From NCBI RefSeq assembly GCF_030676955.1, contig NZ_JAUUUU010000001.1, forward strand, positions 558,001-622,000: a DNA stretch of 64,000 nt, written 5' to 3'. The DNA comes from Porticoccus litoralis. GTDB lineage: Bacteria > Pseudomonadota > Gammaproteobacteria > Pseudomonadales > Porticoccaceae. Below the pieces are notes generated by a model, which was not told the origin of the DNA, made no database searches, and worked only from the letters and a program-made list of their open reading frames with translations. This document shows, piece by piece, positions 18,383-26,845 of this stretch; position 1 is the stretch's first letter, and each line of letters begins with the position of its first letter. Position numbers and translations under genes: made by a program.

Positions 18383-18548
18383 CAGAAAAAACAGAGAATA
18401 TGAATTTTATGTATATGTTTTATATTATTTTTTCATGGGTGGGCTGCATCGACCAAACACCAAAATAACTGTTCGGAAATCGTTCACCTGTACTAAAACG
18501 CTATACCGACAGCTACCGGCTATGCACTTGAACCGCAACGGTTTTATA

Positions 18549-18576
18549 GAAAAAACTGCCATCAAACCGGCAGTGC
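18549..18576 (-). terminator. Rho-independent terminator of the DUF3565-DUF1971 gene
   Basis: On the minus strand ACTGCC and GGCAGT pair around GGTTTGAT and are followed by a run of six T. It lies about 70 bases beyond the stop and insulates this gene from the carboxylase promoter. Confidence 0.88.
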
Positions 18577-18643
18577 TCAATGAGTATAGTAGAGATGCTG
18601 AAGAAGGCACGAAATCCGTGAATCCACGAAGCACCCTTCCTCT

Positions 18644-19111
18644 TCAGGCGGCGTAATAGTCAATATGGAATGTAACATTCCCCATGGCAGGAAGAAGGTG
18701 ATGAAGCAGATTCGGCGCCATAACCCCTGCAAACGATGGGTCCAGGAGGAACCCCCTGCTGGCATCACTCTCCGGCTCAATCACGAACTGCAACATCCCC
18801 GCTTCCACAACAACCTTGCCCCAGACACCATCAGGGGTTGTGATTCCCGACCGGAGGTGGTCGGGGAAATTGTCGCGATCATAGGCTTCACTACTCTCTT
18901 TCAGTGACAGCCCTTCGGGCAGTGCGGGCATCTCACAGTCAATGCATTCAAACTCATCGCCGATATGTTCCTGTCGGCCCTTTCCGGTACCAATCCAGCG
19001 GCACTCCATATACGGAGGGTTATGACGCATCTTCAGCTCGTGGCCGCACTCAAGATCAGCTACCCACTCCTGAAACCGGTCCATATGGAAATCTTTGATT
19101 GCTCGTTTCAT
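18644..19111 (-). CDS. DUF3565-DUF1971 fusion protein
   Basis: A 155-residue protein in two parts. Residues 1-62 resemble DUF3565, starting with a helix and the segment WVADLECGHELKMRHNPP, with Cys/His residues that could bind a metal. Residues 63-155 resemble DUF1971, the TehB-associated cupin-like domain (LPEGLSLKESSEAYD, TPDGVWGKVVVEAGMLQF). DUF1971 is linked by homology to tellurite resistance and may bind a small acidic ligand; function here is unknown. AGGAG precedes the ATG. It is monocistronic, with its own terminator. Confidence 0.78.
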   Translation of the reverse strand: MKRAIKDFHMDRFQEWVADLECGHELKMRHNPPYMECRWIGTGKGRQEHIGDEFECIDCEMPALPEGLSLKESSEAYDRDNFPDHLRSGITTPDGVWGKVVVEAGMLQFVIEPESDASRGFLLDPSFAGVMAPNLLHHLLPAMGNVTFHIDYYAA

Positions 19112-19190
19112 ATTTTAATCTCCTCGTCGTGGTTAGCGCCTTTTATAGCCGCCTCCGCGGGCTTCATGCTCTGTTCCACGTTAGGCCACG

Positions 19191-19259
19191 GTTTGCCCGC
19201 TTGCAAAAAACACCAATATATTTGTCAATAGAGCCCTTCACACCGGGCAAACAAGCGGC
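19191..19259 (+). other. Permuted inverted repeats upstream of modA
   Basis: GTTTGCCCG (19191-19199) can pair with CGGGCAAAC (19244-19252), and the overlapping CCGCTTG can pair instead with CAAGCGG just downstream. The two pairings exclude each other. The site is about 80 bases before modA, so it could be a leader structure or operator. No ModE consensus or convincing molybdenum-cofactor riboswitch was recognised. Confidence 0.35.
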
Positions 19260-19335
19260 CTTATTATGATTATGTTTTTTCCTGTTATCACCATAACGCC
19301 ACTGCCAACCTATAACCCATAGACTATATCTGATT

Positions 19336-20079
19336 GTGAATGTTCTCCGCCTTTTTGTACTCACACTGTTTTCCCTGACGGCCCATGCCCAGGAGATTAA
19401 CGCTGCGGTGGCATCCAATTTCCTGCTGCCCATGAGGGACATCGTTACCGCCTTTGAACAGCAGAGCCAGCACAGGGTGTCTATAGCCAGCGGCTCCTCT
19501 GGCAAGCTCTATGCCCAAATTATCCAGGGAGCACCTTTCGACGTATTCCTCTCTGCCGATCAGGAAAAACCCTCAGCCCTGTTGGAAAGCGGGCACGGTA
19601 TCTCTGGCAGTCGTTTCACCTATGCACAGGGATCGCTGGTTGTCATCGCAACCAACGGACTCACAGACGACCCTAAAGCCCTGCTTTCCAGGGGTGAATT
19701 CAGCAGACTTGCCATTGCAAATCCGCGACTGGCCCCCTATGGCGCAGCAGCGGTTGAAACCCTGAAGGCGCTGACGCTCTGGCATGCCGTCAGTCAAAAG
19801 TTGGTTATCGGCGAAAGCGTTGGCCAGGCATACCACTTTGTCATCTCAGGCAATGCACAACTCGCTTTTATTGCCAGAGCACAGGTTCAGAACTCACAGG
19901 GAGAACATCCCTACTGGCCGGTACCCACGAAATTGCATAACCCCATTTATCAAGATGCAGTATTGCTCAAAAAAGGAAGCTACCAGCTTGCCGCCAAACA
20001 ACTGCTTGCGTTTTTACAGAGTGAACAGGCCCTGAGTATTATGGATGACTACGGTTACCAACCTGCAGGACAACAATAG
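19336..20079 (+). CDS. modA: Molybdate ABC transporter substrate-binding protein
   Basis: A 247-residue periplasmic protein with a short signal peptide (cleavage near TAHAQE) and ModA motifs: NAAVASNF-like start, SGSSGKLYAQIIQGAPFDVFLSAD, and a C-terminal segment typical for ModA. It captures molybdate (or tungstate) for the ModBC importer. The start is GTG at 19336; no better in-frame start is close. It forms an operon with modB (two-base gap) and modC. Confidence 0.95.
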   Translation: MNVLRLFVLTLFSLTAHAQEINAAVASNFLLPMRDIVTAFEQQSQHRVSIASGSSGKLYAQIIQGAPFDVFLSADQEKPSALLESGHGISGSRFTYAQGSLVVIATNGLTDDPKALLSRGEFSRLAIANPRLAPYGAAAVETLKALTLWHAVSQKLVIGESVGQAYHFVISGNAQLAFIARAQVQNSQGEHPYWPVPTKLHNPIYQDAVLLKKGSYQLAAKQLLAFLQSEQALSIMDDYGYQPAGQQ

Positions 20080-20081
20080 CC

Positions 20082-20759
20082 ATGGGATTTTCCGCAGCGG
20101 ACATTGAAGCGCTCTGGCTGACCCTTCGCCTTGCGGCCATTGTCACCCTACTACTGCTGATGATTGGCATTCCAACCGCCTGGTGGCTGTGCCGAACCCG
20201 CTGTCGCTGGAAAGGACTTATCAGCGCCATCATTGCTCTGCCCCTGGTACTACCTCCCACCGTACTGGGATTTTACCTACTGCTGGCCATGGGCCCGAAT
20301 GGCCCGGTCGGTCAACTAACCGAGGCCCTTGGCATCGGCCTGCTACCTTTTACCTTCGGTGGGCTGGTTCTTGGTTCAATTATTTATTCCCTGCCCTTTG
20401 TCGTGCAGCCGATACAGAACGCCATGGAAGCCATCGGGGAACGACCGCTGGAAGTGGCTGCCACCCTCGGCGCTAACCCTCGGGATACCTTTTTCAATGT
20501 GGTGCTTCCCCTTGCCAAACCCGGCATTCTGACCGCCACCATTCTGGGCTTTACCCACACCCTCGGAGAGTTTGGAGTGGTGTTAATGATTGGCGGAAAT
20601 ATTCCGGGAGCCACACGGGTCATTTCCGTACAAATCTACGATCATGTGGAAGCCATGGACTATGCCCAGGCCCATTGGCTGGCGGCAACTATGGTGCTGT
20701 TTTCCTTTGTGGTGCTGGCCATACTCTACTCGCGTAAACACCTGATGATCTGGAAATGA
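20082..20759 (+). CDS. modB: Molybdate ABC transporter permease
   Basis: A 225-residue inner-membrane protein with about five or six hydrophobic segments. The EAA-type cytoplasmic loop that contacts the ATPase is seen as EVAATLGANPRDTFFNVVLP, and GEFGVVLMIGGNIPG is typical of ModB. The ATG is two bases after the modA stop, and modC begins ten bases after its stop. Confidence 0.95.
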   Translation: MGFSAADIEALWLTLRLAAIVTLLLLMIGIPTAWWLCRTRCRWKGLISAIIALPLVLPPTVLGFYLLLAMGPNGPVGQLTEALGIGLLPFTFGGLVLGSIIYSLPFVVQPIQNAMEAIGERPLEVAATLGANPRDTFFNVVLPLAKPGILTATILGFTHTLGEFGVVLMIGGNIPGATRVISVQIYDHVEAMDYAQAHWLAATMVLFSFVVLAILYSRKHLMIWK

Positions 20760-20769
20760 GTGGAGAACC

Positions 20770-21849
20770 ATGAGCACACTGCCACTCGATGCCCGTTTCA
20801 AGCTGTCCTACCCGGGCTTTTGTCTGGACGTGGACCTGCAACTGCCCTGCCAAGGAGTGACCGCACTGTTTGGCCACTCCGGAGCAGGCAAAACGACCCT
20901 GCTGCGCTGTATTGCCGGTCTCGAAACCGCCGCCACGGGCCACCTGCGTGTAAACGGTCAAATCTGGCAGGATAACAACACCTTTGTTCCCACCCACCGC
21001 CGCGCTCTGGGCTATGTCTTCCAGGAGGCAAGCCTGCTGCCACACCTCAGTGCCAGGGAAAATCTGGCGTTCGCCATTAAGCGTGCAACCCAACCGGTCA
21101 CTGAGGCCGACCGCATGGACACCATCGACTTGCTGGGCATTGCCCCATTACTGGACCGCTCACCCGGGCAACTATCCGGCGGCGAGCGTCAGCGAGTCAC
21201 CATTGCGCGTGCACTACTCAGCAAACCGGGATTGTTGTTGATGGACGAACCCCTCGCCTCTGTCGACCAGCCTCTCAAGCAGGAAATACTCCCCTACCTG
21301 GAGAATCTGAAGACGACACTGGATATTCCCATCATCTATGTCAGCCACTCCGCCGAGGAAGTGGCGCGGCTGGCCGACACCCTGGTTGCCATGGAAAACG
21401 GCCGGATCGTTGCCAGTGGTCCACTGAACGACACACTCACCCGGCTCGACTTTCCCATCAAACTGGGAGAGGAAGTGGGATCGGTCATCGAGGCCACTGT
21501 GACGGAGCGCGACCCTCAATGGCAATTGGCAAAAGCGACCTTCGATGGTGGCGAACTCTGGTTCCGAGACAGCGGCTATGACGTTGGAAGCCAGGTGCGG
21601 GTACGGGTGTTCGCTCGGGACATCAGTCTCTCCCTGCAACACCATAGCGATACCAGCATCGTGAATTCCCTGCCTGCCGTAGTGGAGGAAATATCCACTG
21701 AACAACACCCCGGCCTGGCGCTGGTGAAACTCCGCGTTGGCAACACGCCACTGGTGGCCCGCCTCACCCACCGTTCTGCCCACCACCTGGAACTGGCCCC
21801 CGGCAAACCCATCTGGGCACAGATTAAATCCGTGGCAATTATCCAGTAA
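20770..21849 (+). CDS. modC: Molybdate ABC transporter ATP-binding protein
   Basis: A 359-residue ATPase. Walker A is GHSGAGKTT (35-43), the signature is LSGGERQR and Walker B is LLLMDEPLASVD. The last ~65 residues form a TOBE/Mop domain that binds molybdate in ModC proteins (VEEISTEQHPGLALVKLRVG). It powers uptake through ModB. Last gene of modABC; no clear terminator follows. Confidence 0.95.
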   Translation: MSTLPLDARFKLSYPGFCLDVDLQLPCQGVTALFGHSGAGKTTLLRCIAGLETAATGHLRVNGQIWQDNNTFVPTHRRALGYVFQEASLLPHLSARENLAFAIKRATQPVTEADRMDTIDLLGIAPLLDRSPGQLSGGERQRVTIARALLSKPGLLLMDEPLASVDQPLKQEILPYLENLKTTLDIPIIYVSHSAEEVARLADTLVAMENGRIVASGPLNDTLTRLDFPIKLGEEVGSVIEATVTERDPQWQLAKATFDGGELWFRDSGYDVGSQVRVRVFARDISLSLQHHSDTSIVNSLPAVVEEISTEQHPGLALVKLRVGNTPLVARLTHRSAHHLELAPGKPIWAQIKSVAIIQ

Positions 21850-22103
21850 CAAGTGCCACACGTCGGCTGAACCGACCTGTTTCACCCTGTCATCTGTACT
21901 GATAAAACACGGTTGTGAACACCCATGAAACGGACGATAACGTCGACAACAATTGCCTAAGATCCATAACTAGGTGTCATTACCTAATAAAATCTGATTG
22001 ACTACCCTCACTGAGCAAAATTATTCGCTTTTTCGTCGATTCCTCATCCGGTTTCGACGCTGACGTGTTTCAATTCACCGCCCCCATACGTTATTAGGTC
22101 GCC

Positions 22104-22958
22104 ATGAAAGTTCCAAAACGGATTCAACCGCTGGTAGATATTGGCCTGGTTGATGAAGTCATCTGCCAGCTAATGAGCGGCAAAGAAGCCACTGTCTATA
22201 TCGTGCGTTGCGGCGATGAAACCCGCTGCGCCAAAGTTTATAAAGATTCCGCCCAACGCAGCTTCAAAAAAGCTGTGCAATACCAGGAAGGCCGAAAAGA
22301 TCGCAACAGCCGTCGCGCCAGAGCCATGGGCAAAGGTACGCGATTTGGCCGTCAGCAACAGGAAGAACGATGGCAAAGTGCCGAGGTCAACGCTCTGTAT
22401 AAAGTGGCGGATGCCGGGGTGCGGGTTCCCACCGCCTACGGTTGCATTGATGGCGTGTTGTTGATGGAGCTGGTCACCGATGATACAGGCGACGCAGCCC
22501 CCAGACTCAATGATGTCACCATGTCTCCCGAACAGGCTCTGGAAGATCACGCCACCATGATGAACTATGTGGTTCGCATGCTGTGTGCAGGACTGGTCCA
22601 CGGCGATTTATCAGAATTCAATGTGTTGGTCGACGCCTATGGCCCCGTGATTATCGACATGCCCCAAGCGGTGGATGCCGCAGCAAACAATAATGCACAG
22701 GCCATGTTCACCCGGGATGTCGACAACATGACCACCTACTACGGCCAGTATGCGCCGGAGCTGCTAAGCACCCGCTATGCCCAGGAAATCTGGGCGCTAT
22801 TTGAGCAGGGTGAACTGGACCCTGAAGTCACGCTCACCGGTCATTTTGATGATCCGGACGATGCCGCAGACGTTGGCAGTGTTCTGCTGGAAATCAAGGC
22901 GGCCCTGCAGGAGGAAGAAGATCGCAGAGAGCGGATGTCCGAAAGTGAACCTTATTGA
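22104..22958 (+). CDS. RIO-type serine/threonine protein kinase (PA4780-like)
   Basis: A 284-residue bacterial RIO kinase. The ATP-binding part has GKEATVYIVRC and the Lys in RCAKVYK; the catalytic loop is LVHGDLSEFNVLVD (Asp near 167) and the metal loop is VIIDMPQAVD. A basic insert (residues 55-85) follows the first strands. The family phosphorylates Ser residues; the bacterial targets are poorly known. Monocistronic, flanked by modABC and ybiT. Confidence 0.9.
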   Translation: MKVPKRIQPLVDIGLVDEVICQLMSGKEATVYIVRCGDETRCAKVYKDSAQRSFKKAVQYQEGRKDRNSRRARAMGKGTRFGRQQQEERWQSAEVNALYKVADAGVRVPTAYGCIDGVLLMELVTDDTGDAAPRLNDVTMSPEQALEDHATMMNYVVRMLCAGLVHGDLSEFNVLVDAYGPVIIDMPQAVDAAANNNAQAMFTRDVDNMTTYYGQYAPELLSTRYAQEIWALFEQGELDPEVTLTGHFDDPDDAADVGSVLLEIKAALQEEEDRRERMSESEPY

Positions 22959-23074
22959 GGTCCATTGAGACAGTTTCACCCCGGTTAGACTCGACGAAGC
23001 TGCTACCACCCCTTATAGTACGCGCCTCGTCTTACCCCCCATCTTTATCGCGTTAACCGCGCAGGAATGTTCCC

Positions 23075-24676
23075 GTGATTTCCAGCTCCAATATCACCAT
23101 GCAGTTTGGTGTAAAACCGCTGTTTGAAAATATCTCCGTCAAGTTTGGCAACGGCAACCGCTACGGTTTGATCGGCGCCAACGGTTGCGGCAAATCCACC
23201 TTTATGAAAATTCTCGATGGCAGCCTTACGCCCACAGCGGGCAACGTCTCCATCACCCCCAATGAGCGCATCGGCAAGCTGCACCAGGACCAGTTCGCCT
23301 TTGAGGAATACAGCGTGGTGGACACCGTGATCATGGGCCACAGCGAACTGTGGGAAGTCAAACAGGAGCGCGAGCGCATCTATGCCCTGCCGGAAATGTC
23401 TGAAGAAGACGGCATGAAGGTGGCCGATCTGGAAGTACGCTTTGCCGAACTGGACGGCTACAGCGCCGAAAGTCGCGCAGGGGAAATCCTTATCGGCGCC
23501 GGTATTGAAGAATCCCTGCACTTCGGCCCCATGAGCGACGTCGCACCGGGCTGGAAACTACGGGTTCTGCTGGCTCAAGCACTTTTCTCCGACCCGGATA
23601 TCCTGCTGCTAGACGAACCCACCAACAACCTGGACATCAATACCATCCGCTGGCTGGAAGGCATTCTCAACCAGCACAAAAGCACCATGGTGATTATTTC
23701 CCACGACCGCCACTTCCTGAACGCGGTGTGCACCCACATTGCCGACATCGACTACGGCGAGCTGCGCGTCTACCCCGGCAACTACGACGACTTTATGACC
23801 GCCTCTACCCAGGCCCGCGAACTGCAGTTTTCTGAAAACGAAAAGAAGAAAACCCAGATCGCCGAACTGCAACAGTTTGTCAGCCGCTTTTCTGCCAACG
23901 CATCCAAGGCCAAACAGGCTACTTCACGCGCCAAGCAGATCGAGAAAATCAAACTGGAAGACATCAAGCCCTCCAGCCGGGTCAGCCCCTTTATCCGCTT
24001 TAACCAGGAGAAAAAGCTCCATCGCCAAGCCCTGACCTTCAAGGATCTCGGCCACGGTTACGACGAGGCGCTATTCAGCGGCGGCAAGCTGCTGCTGGAA
24101 GCTGGCGCGCGGCTGGCGGTGATCGGCGAAAATGGCGCTGGCAAATCCACCTTACTGCGCTGCCTGGTGGGCGAACTCACCCCCGACAGCGGCACCATCA
24201 AATGGGCCGAGAACGCCACCCTGGGTTATTGCCCACAGGACAGCACCAGAGACTTTGATTGCGACCTGAATCTTTTCGATTGGATGAGCCAGTGGCGCAA
24301 ACCCAACCACGACGACCAGATCGTGCGAGCTACCCTGGGCCGCATGCTGTTCTCCGCCGACACCTACAAGAAAAAGGTCAAGGTCTGTTCCGGCGGCGAG
24401 AAAAACCGCCTGCTGTTCGGCAAACTGATGATGATGGACTGCAACGTCCTGATCATGGACGAGCCCACCAACCACCTGGATATGGAGGCTATCGAAGCGC
24501 TCAACCTGGCGCTGGAACACTACCCCGGCACCCTGATTTTTGTCAGTCACGACCGGGAGTTCGTCTCCTCCCTCGCCACCCGCATTATCGAAATCAAGGA
24601 CCACAAACTGATCGACTTCCAGGGCACCTACGAGGAATACCTCGCCAGCCAGGAACTCAACGCCAAACGGGCGTGA
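23075..24676 (+). CDS. ybiT: ABC-F family ATPase YbiT
   Basis: A 533-residue soluble protein with two ABC ATPase domains and no membrane segment. Walker A motifs are GANGCGKST (first half) and GENGAGKST (second half); Walker B motifs are LLLDEPTNNLD and LIMDEPTNHLD. The linker (about residues 240-300), rich in Lys/Gln, is the P-site tRNA interaction motif of ABC-F proteins. Length and sequence fit YbiT rather than EttA or Uup. It probably acts on stalled ribosomes. GTG start with AGGA eight bases upstream. Confidence 0.93.
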   Translation: MISSSNITMQFGVKPLFENISVKFGNGNRYGLIGANGCGKSTFMKILDGSLTPTAGNVSITPNERIGKLHQDQFAFEEYSVVDTVIMGHSELWEVKQERERIYALPEMSEEDGMKVADLEVRFAELDGYSAESRAGEILIGAGIEESLHFGPMSDVAPGWKLRVLLAQALFSDPDILLLDEPTNNLDINTIRWLEGILNQHKSTMVIISHDRHFLNAVCTHIADIDYGELRVYPGNYDDFMTASTQARELQFSENEKKKTQIAELQQFVSRFSANASKAKQATSRAKQIEKIKLEDIKPSSRVSPFIRFNQEKKLHRQALTFKDLGHGYDEALFSGGKLLLEAGARLAVIGENGAGKSTLLRCLVGELTPDSGTIKWAENATLGYCPQDSTRDFDCDLNLFDWMSQWRKPNHDDQIVRATLGRMLFSADTYKKKVKVCSGGEKNRLLFGKLMMMDCNVLIMDEPTNHLDMEAIEALNLALEHYPGTLIFVSHDREFVSSLATRIIEIKDHKLIDFQGTYEEYLASQELNAKRA

Positions 24677-25025
24677 TCCAGTCATAGCCTGTTTACTAAG
24701 GCGCTGAAAACACCATGGGCCGGCATTACTTGTCGGCCCTTTCATTTCTGGAGAGGCATTTCTGGAGAGGCATTTCTGAATTGGGACAGATGCTAAACAA
24801 CCGGTTGATTCGAAAAGCGAATCGGCTTAACGTCTGACAAATCTCAACAAAACCGATGGAATGGTGATGAAAACGTCAAGGGATTATCGCTGCGAACAGC
24901 TTTATTCTCTGGCTTACCAGCTTTTTTTGCTAATCAAACAGAAAGTTGCCCTGATAATTAGTTTCATCACCCTCGCAACCAACTCCTTTTCCATACAAAT
25001 CAGAAAGTTGCTACCACCCTCTACT
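24677..25025. other. Intergenic region with a weak terminator and short repeats
   Basis: No gene is supported. GGGCCG (24717-24722) and CGGCCC (24734-24739) may form a weak terminator for ybiT. A 14-base unit ATTTCTGGAGAGGC is repeated in tandem at 24744-24757 and 24758-24771 with a 7-base third start. The 11-mer CAGAAAGTTGC occurs at 24939 and 25001, and GCCCTGATAA at 24948 and 25026, suggesting a partial duplication just before the cassette array. Confidence 0.6.
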
Positions 25026-25086
25026 GCCCTGATAACTTATTATCAGGGCGCCCCGATAATAATGATTATGAGGCCGAAGGCCTCAT
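25026..25086. repeat. Nested perfect palindromes at the left end of the cassette array
   Basis: Three structures overlap or adjoin: GCCCTGATAA/TTATCAGGGC with loop CTTA (25026-25049); TTATTATC/GATAATAA around GGGCGCCC (25037-25062); and ATGAGGCC/GGCCTCAT with loop GAA (25068-25086). They lie inside the proposed first attC. Confidence 0.85.
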
Positions 25087-25102
25087 TAACAGACTGTTAT
25101 GC
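25030..25102 (+). other. Candidate attC site 0, left boundary of the cassette array
   Basis: The right core GTTATGC (25096-25102) is clear because the first cassette begins there. The left half-site is proposed as TGATAAC at 25030-25036, which makes the site 73 bases long, like the other sites of the array, and puts strong palindromes between the cores. Confidence 0.45.
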
Positions 25103-25851
25103 ATCAAAAACACATGCTTGACGAACTCGAAAAATATTACAAAGACAACGGTATTCTCGCCACATCATTCACCTGCGCGAATAAAGCCAAGTGCATGGGT
25201 GATTGTGCTGAGTTCACAGGCCCTAAGTCGGCTTTCGTGAGTTCTGGCTATGAGCAAAACAACTTACCAAGGCTTCTATTTTTATCACTTGATTCCGGTA
25301 GTGGTGATAAAAACGATGAAAATCGTCTCCCTCAAGCCGTGAGGCAACAAGAGGAAATAGACAGAGATGTGCTTTCGTTGCACAAACACAAGCACTGGTA
25401 TCGTACTCATGAACTAGCATGGTATGTTTTTCGCCATTTTGACAAAGGCATAAAAATACAAGAAGCAAAACAGCATTTCGCTCATGCCAATTCAGCCAAA
25501 TGTTGCATGAATAAAGCACAAAGAAAAAAGGCAAATGCAGAATTATTTAAAAACTGCAAAAGGTATCTGCGAGGTGAACTTAAAATATTATCCCCAGATA
25601 TCATTATCACCCAAGGCAATGAAGCTAAAGAAGCAATATGGTCGCTACGCGACAAAGTTATAAGTCGCATTGACGAGTATGCGTCAGTTATTGAGCTTAA
25701 TAATCAGCTCGTGTTCTGGCTGCATACTTACCACCCAAACAATTGGGGCGCCTTTAACAGGCAGCGTGATTTTGACAAAACCAATAACGTAGCAAAGGGC
25801 TGGATCAAGTATTCAGGTTTAATGCATGAGTTTATACAAAATAATGCATAA
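25099..25851 (+). CDS. Uracil-DNA glycosylase superfamily protein (Fe-S family 4-like), cassette-borne
   Basis: A 250-residue protein with the layout of Fe-S uracil-DNA glycosylases. An N-terminal Cys cluster (CANKAKCMGDC) precedes a strand and loop LLFLSLDSGSG in the place of the usual GExPG. A second Cys pair (AKCC and KNC, 15-17 residues apart) is followed by YLRGELKILSPDIIITQGNEA, the typical family helix and strand. Near the C-terminus HPNNWGAFNRQ takes the place of the HPS-type loop. It may bind DNA and remove a modified base, but both active-site loops deviate. It is the first gene of an integron cassette: ATG overlaps the GTTATGC core and the stop TAA lies in the GCATAAC core. A start at 25114 is also possible. 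Confidence 0.72.
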   Translation: MHQKHMLDELEKYYKDNGILATSFTCANKAKCMGDCAEFTGPKSAFVSSGYEQNNLPRLLFLSLDSGSGDKNDENRLPQAVRQQEEIDRDVLSLHKHKHWYRTHELAWYVFRHFDKGIKIQEAKQHFAHANSAKCCMNKAQRKKANAELFKNCKRYLRGELKILSPDIIITQGNEAKEAIWSLRDKVISRIDEYASVIELNNQLVFWLHTYHPNNWGAFNRQRDFDKTNNVAKGWIKYSGLMHEFIQNNA

Positions 25852-25917
25852 CAAGGCACTCGTTTGGACGCAAACTACGCTGCGCTTCGTTTGCGCCTCA
25901 CAGTTTGGTCGTTAGGG
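25846..25917 (+). other. attC site 1
   Basis: Begins with GCATAAC, the exact complement of the GTTATGC core at the left end of the same cassette, and ends with GTTAGGG. Inside, GGACGCAAAC pairs with GTTTGCGCC leaving one unpaired base, the asymmetry typical of folded attC sites. 72 bases. Confidence 0.85.
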
Positions 25918-25921
25918 CTAG

Positions 25922-26368
25922 ATGATGATGCTTATCGTGCTAGGTGCTTTGTTTCTTGCTTGGGTTCTTATCCAAGTAGCGAGGTATGCAAAAATTAGAT
26001 CATGGCACCAAGCAGAAGGGTTAATAATTCATTCCTCCACCGAAGTACTCAAACAGCCAGAAGTGTTTGTCATGATCGAGAAGGTTAAGCCCGTAGTGGA
26101 ATATACTTACGAGGTAAATAACCAAAAATATACTGGCTCCACAATATCTATAGAAGATCGAACTCTTAAGGTGAATTCAGAGTCAAAAACATTTCCTTGG
26201 CCTGATTTTACGCTAAATCAAAAATGCACGGTCTATATAAACCCTGCCAACCCAAGTGATACTGTGCTAGTTAATAAAATTCTTCCATATCGAATAAGTC
26301 ACTATGCTGCCTTAACAATAACTGGAGTTCTTCTTATGTTAATTGGCATAGGTCTTAGATATGTGTAG
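25922..26368 (+). CDS. DUF3592 domain membrane protein, cassette-borne
   Basis: A 148-residue protein with a hydrophobic segment at each end (about 2-20 and 125-145) and a soluble middle containing VVEYTYEVNNQKYTGSTIS and CTVYINPANPSD, characteristic of DUF3592. The family's function is unknown; it is common in integron cassettes. Three ATG codons stand in a row at the start. The coding sequence lies between GTTAGGG and CCCTAAC, complementary cores of one cassette. Confidence 0.8.
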   Translation: MMMLIVLGALFLAWVLIQVARYAKIRSWHQAEGLIIHSSTEVLKQPEVFVMIEKVKPVVEYTYEVNNQKYTGSTISIEDRTLKVNSESKTFPWPDFTLNQKCTVYINPANPSDTVLVNKILPYRISHYAALTITGVLLMLIGIGLRYV

Positions 26369-26449
26369 CCCTAACTATTGCATCAAGATCGCTCACTTTC
26401 GTTCGCTGGGACGCCGCTACTGCGGCGCCCCTTATGCAAGGCGTTATGC
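26369..26449 (+). other. attC site 2
   Basis: Begins with CCCTAAC, complementary to the GTTAGGG core of its own cassette, and ends with GTTATGC. Internal arms GGGACGCCGC and GCGGCGCCCC pair with one bulged A around TACT, and TTGCAT pairs with ATGCAA further out. 81 bases. Confidence 0.85.
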
Positions 26450-26455
26450 ATCAAG

Positions 26456-26845
26456 ATGAACCCGCGAAGATTTTTCAAAATGTATTATCTTTCACTACCG
26501 ATATTTTTATTGATAGAGCTAATTATCGCCTCTCGAATTCGCGTAATGCTGCCAGAGGAGTATCTTTCAGCGTACTATGCGTATTACCTGATTAGCTTTG
26601 TTCTAGGTGGATTTATCTTTACGGGGAGTTTGAATTCACTTATCTATGGTGTTGTAGAAAGCTCTGTGAGCATTTTTATTCTAATCTCTAGTGTAATGAT
26701 TCCCGTAATGAGTATTGCTAGTAATCCAGAAGCAGCTAGTTATTCTTTTGGAATAAATGAAGTTGTTAATTTTATTCTGGTTGGCAGTGTCTTGGTTTAC
26801 GGGTTCAACTCTGCTGTTGGGCAAAGAGCCAAGGAAAATGCCTAA
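26456..26845 (+). CDS. Small hydrophobic membrane protein of unknown function, cassette-borne
   Basis: A 129-residue protein with about four predicted membrane segments (roughly 10-30, 42-62, 65-88, 100-120). I do not recognise a family. The ATG at 26456 is chosen because it follows the GTTATGC core by seven bases; the frame is open upstream but that part lies in attC site 2. The stop codon TAA is inside the GCCTAAC half-site of the next attC. Confidence 0.7.
   Translation: MNPRRFFKMYYLSLPIFLLIELIIASRIRVMLPEEYLSAYYAYYLISFVLGGFIFTGSLNSLIYGVVESSVSIFILISSVMIPVMSIASNPEAASYSFGINEVVNFILVGSVLVYGFNSAVGQRAKENA

Noticed and set aside
19131..19335. Molybdenum-cofactor riboswitch upstream of modA
   Set aside because: The conserved core of that riboswitch could not be recognised; only unrelated inverted repeats are visible.
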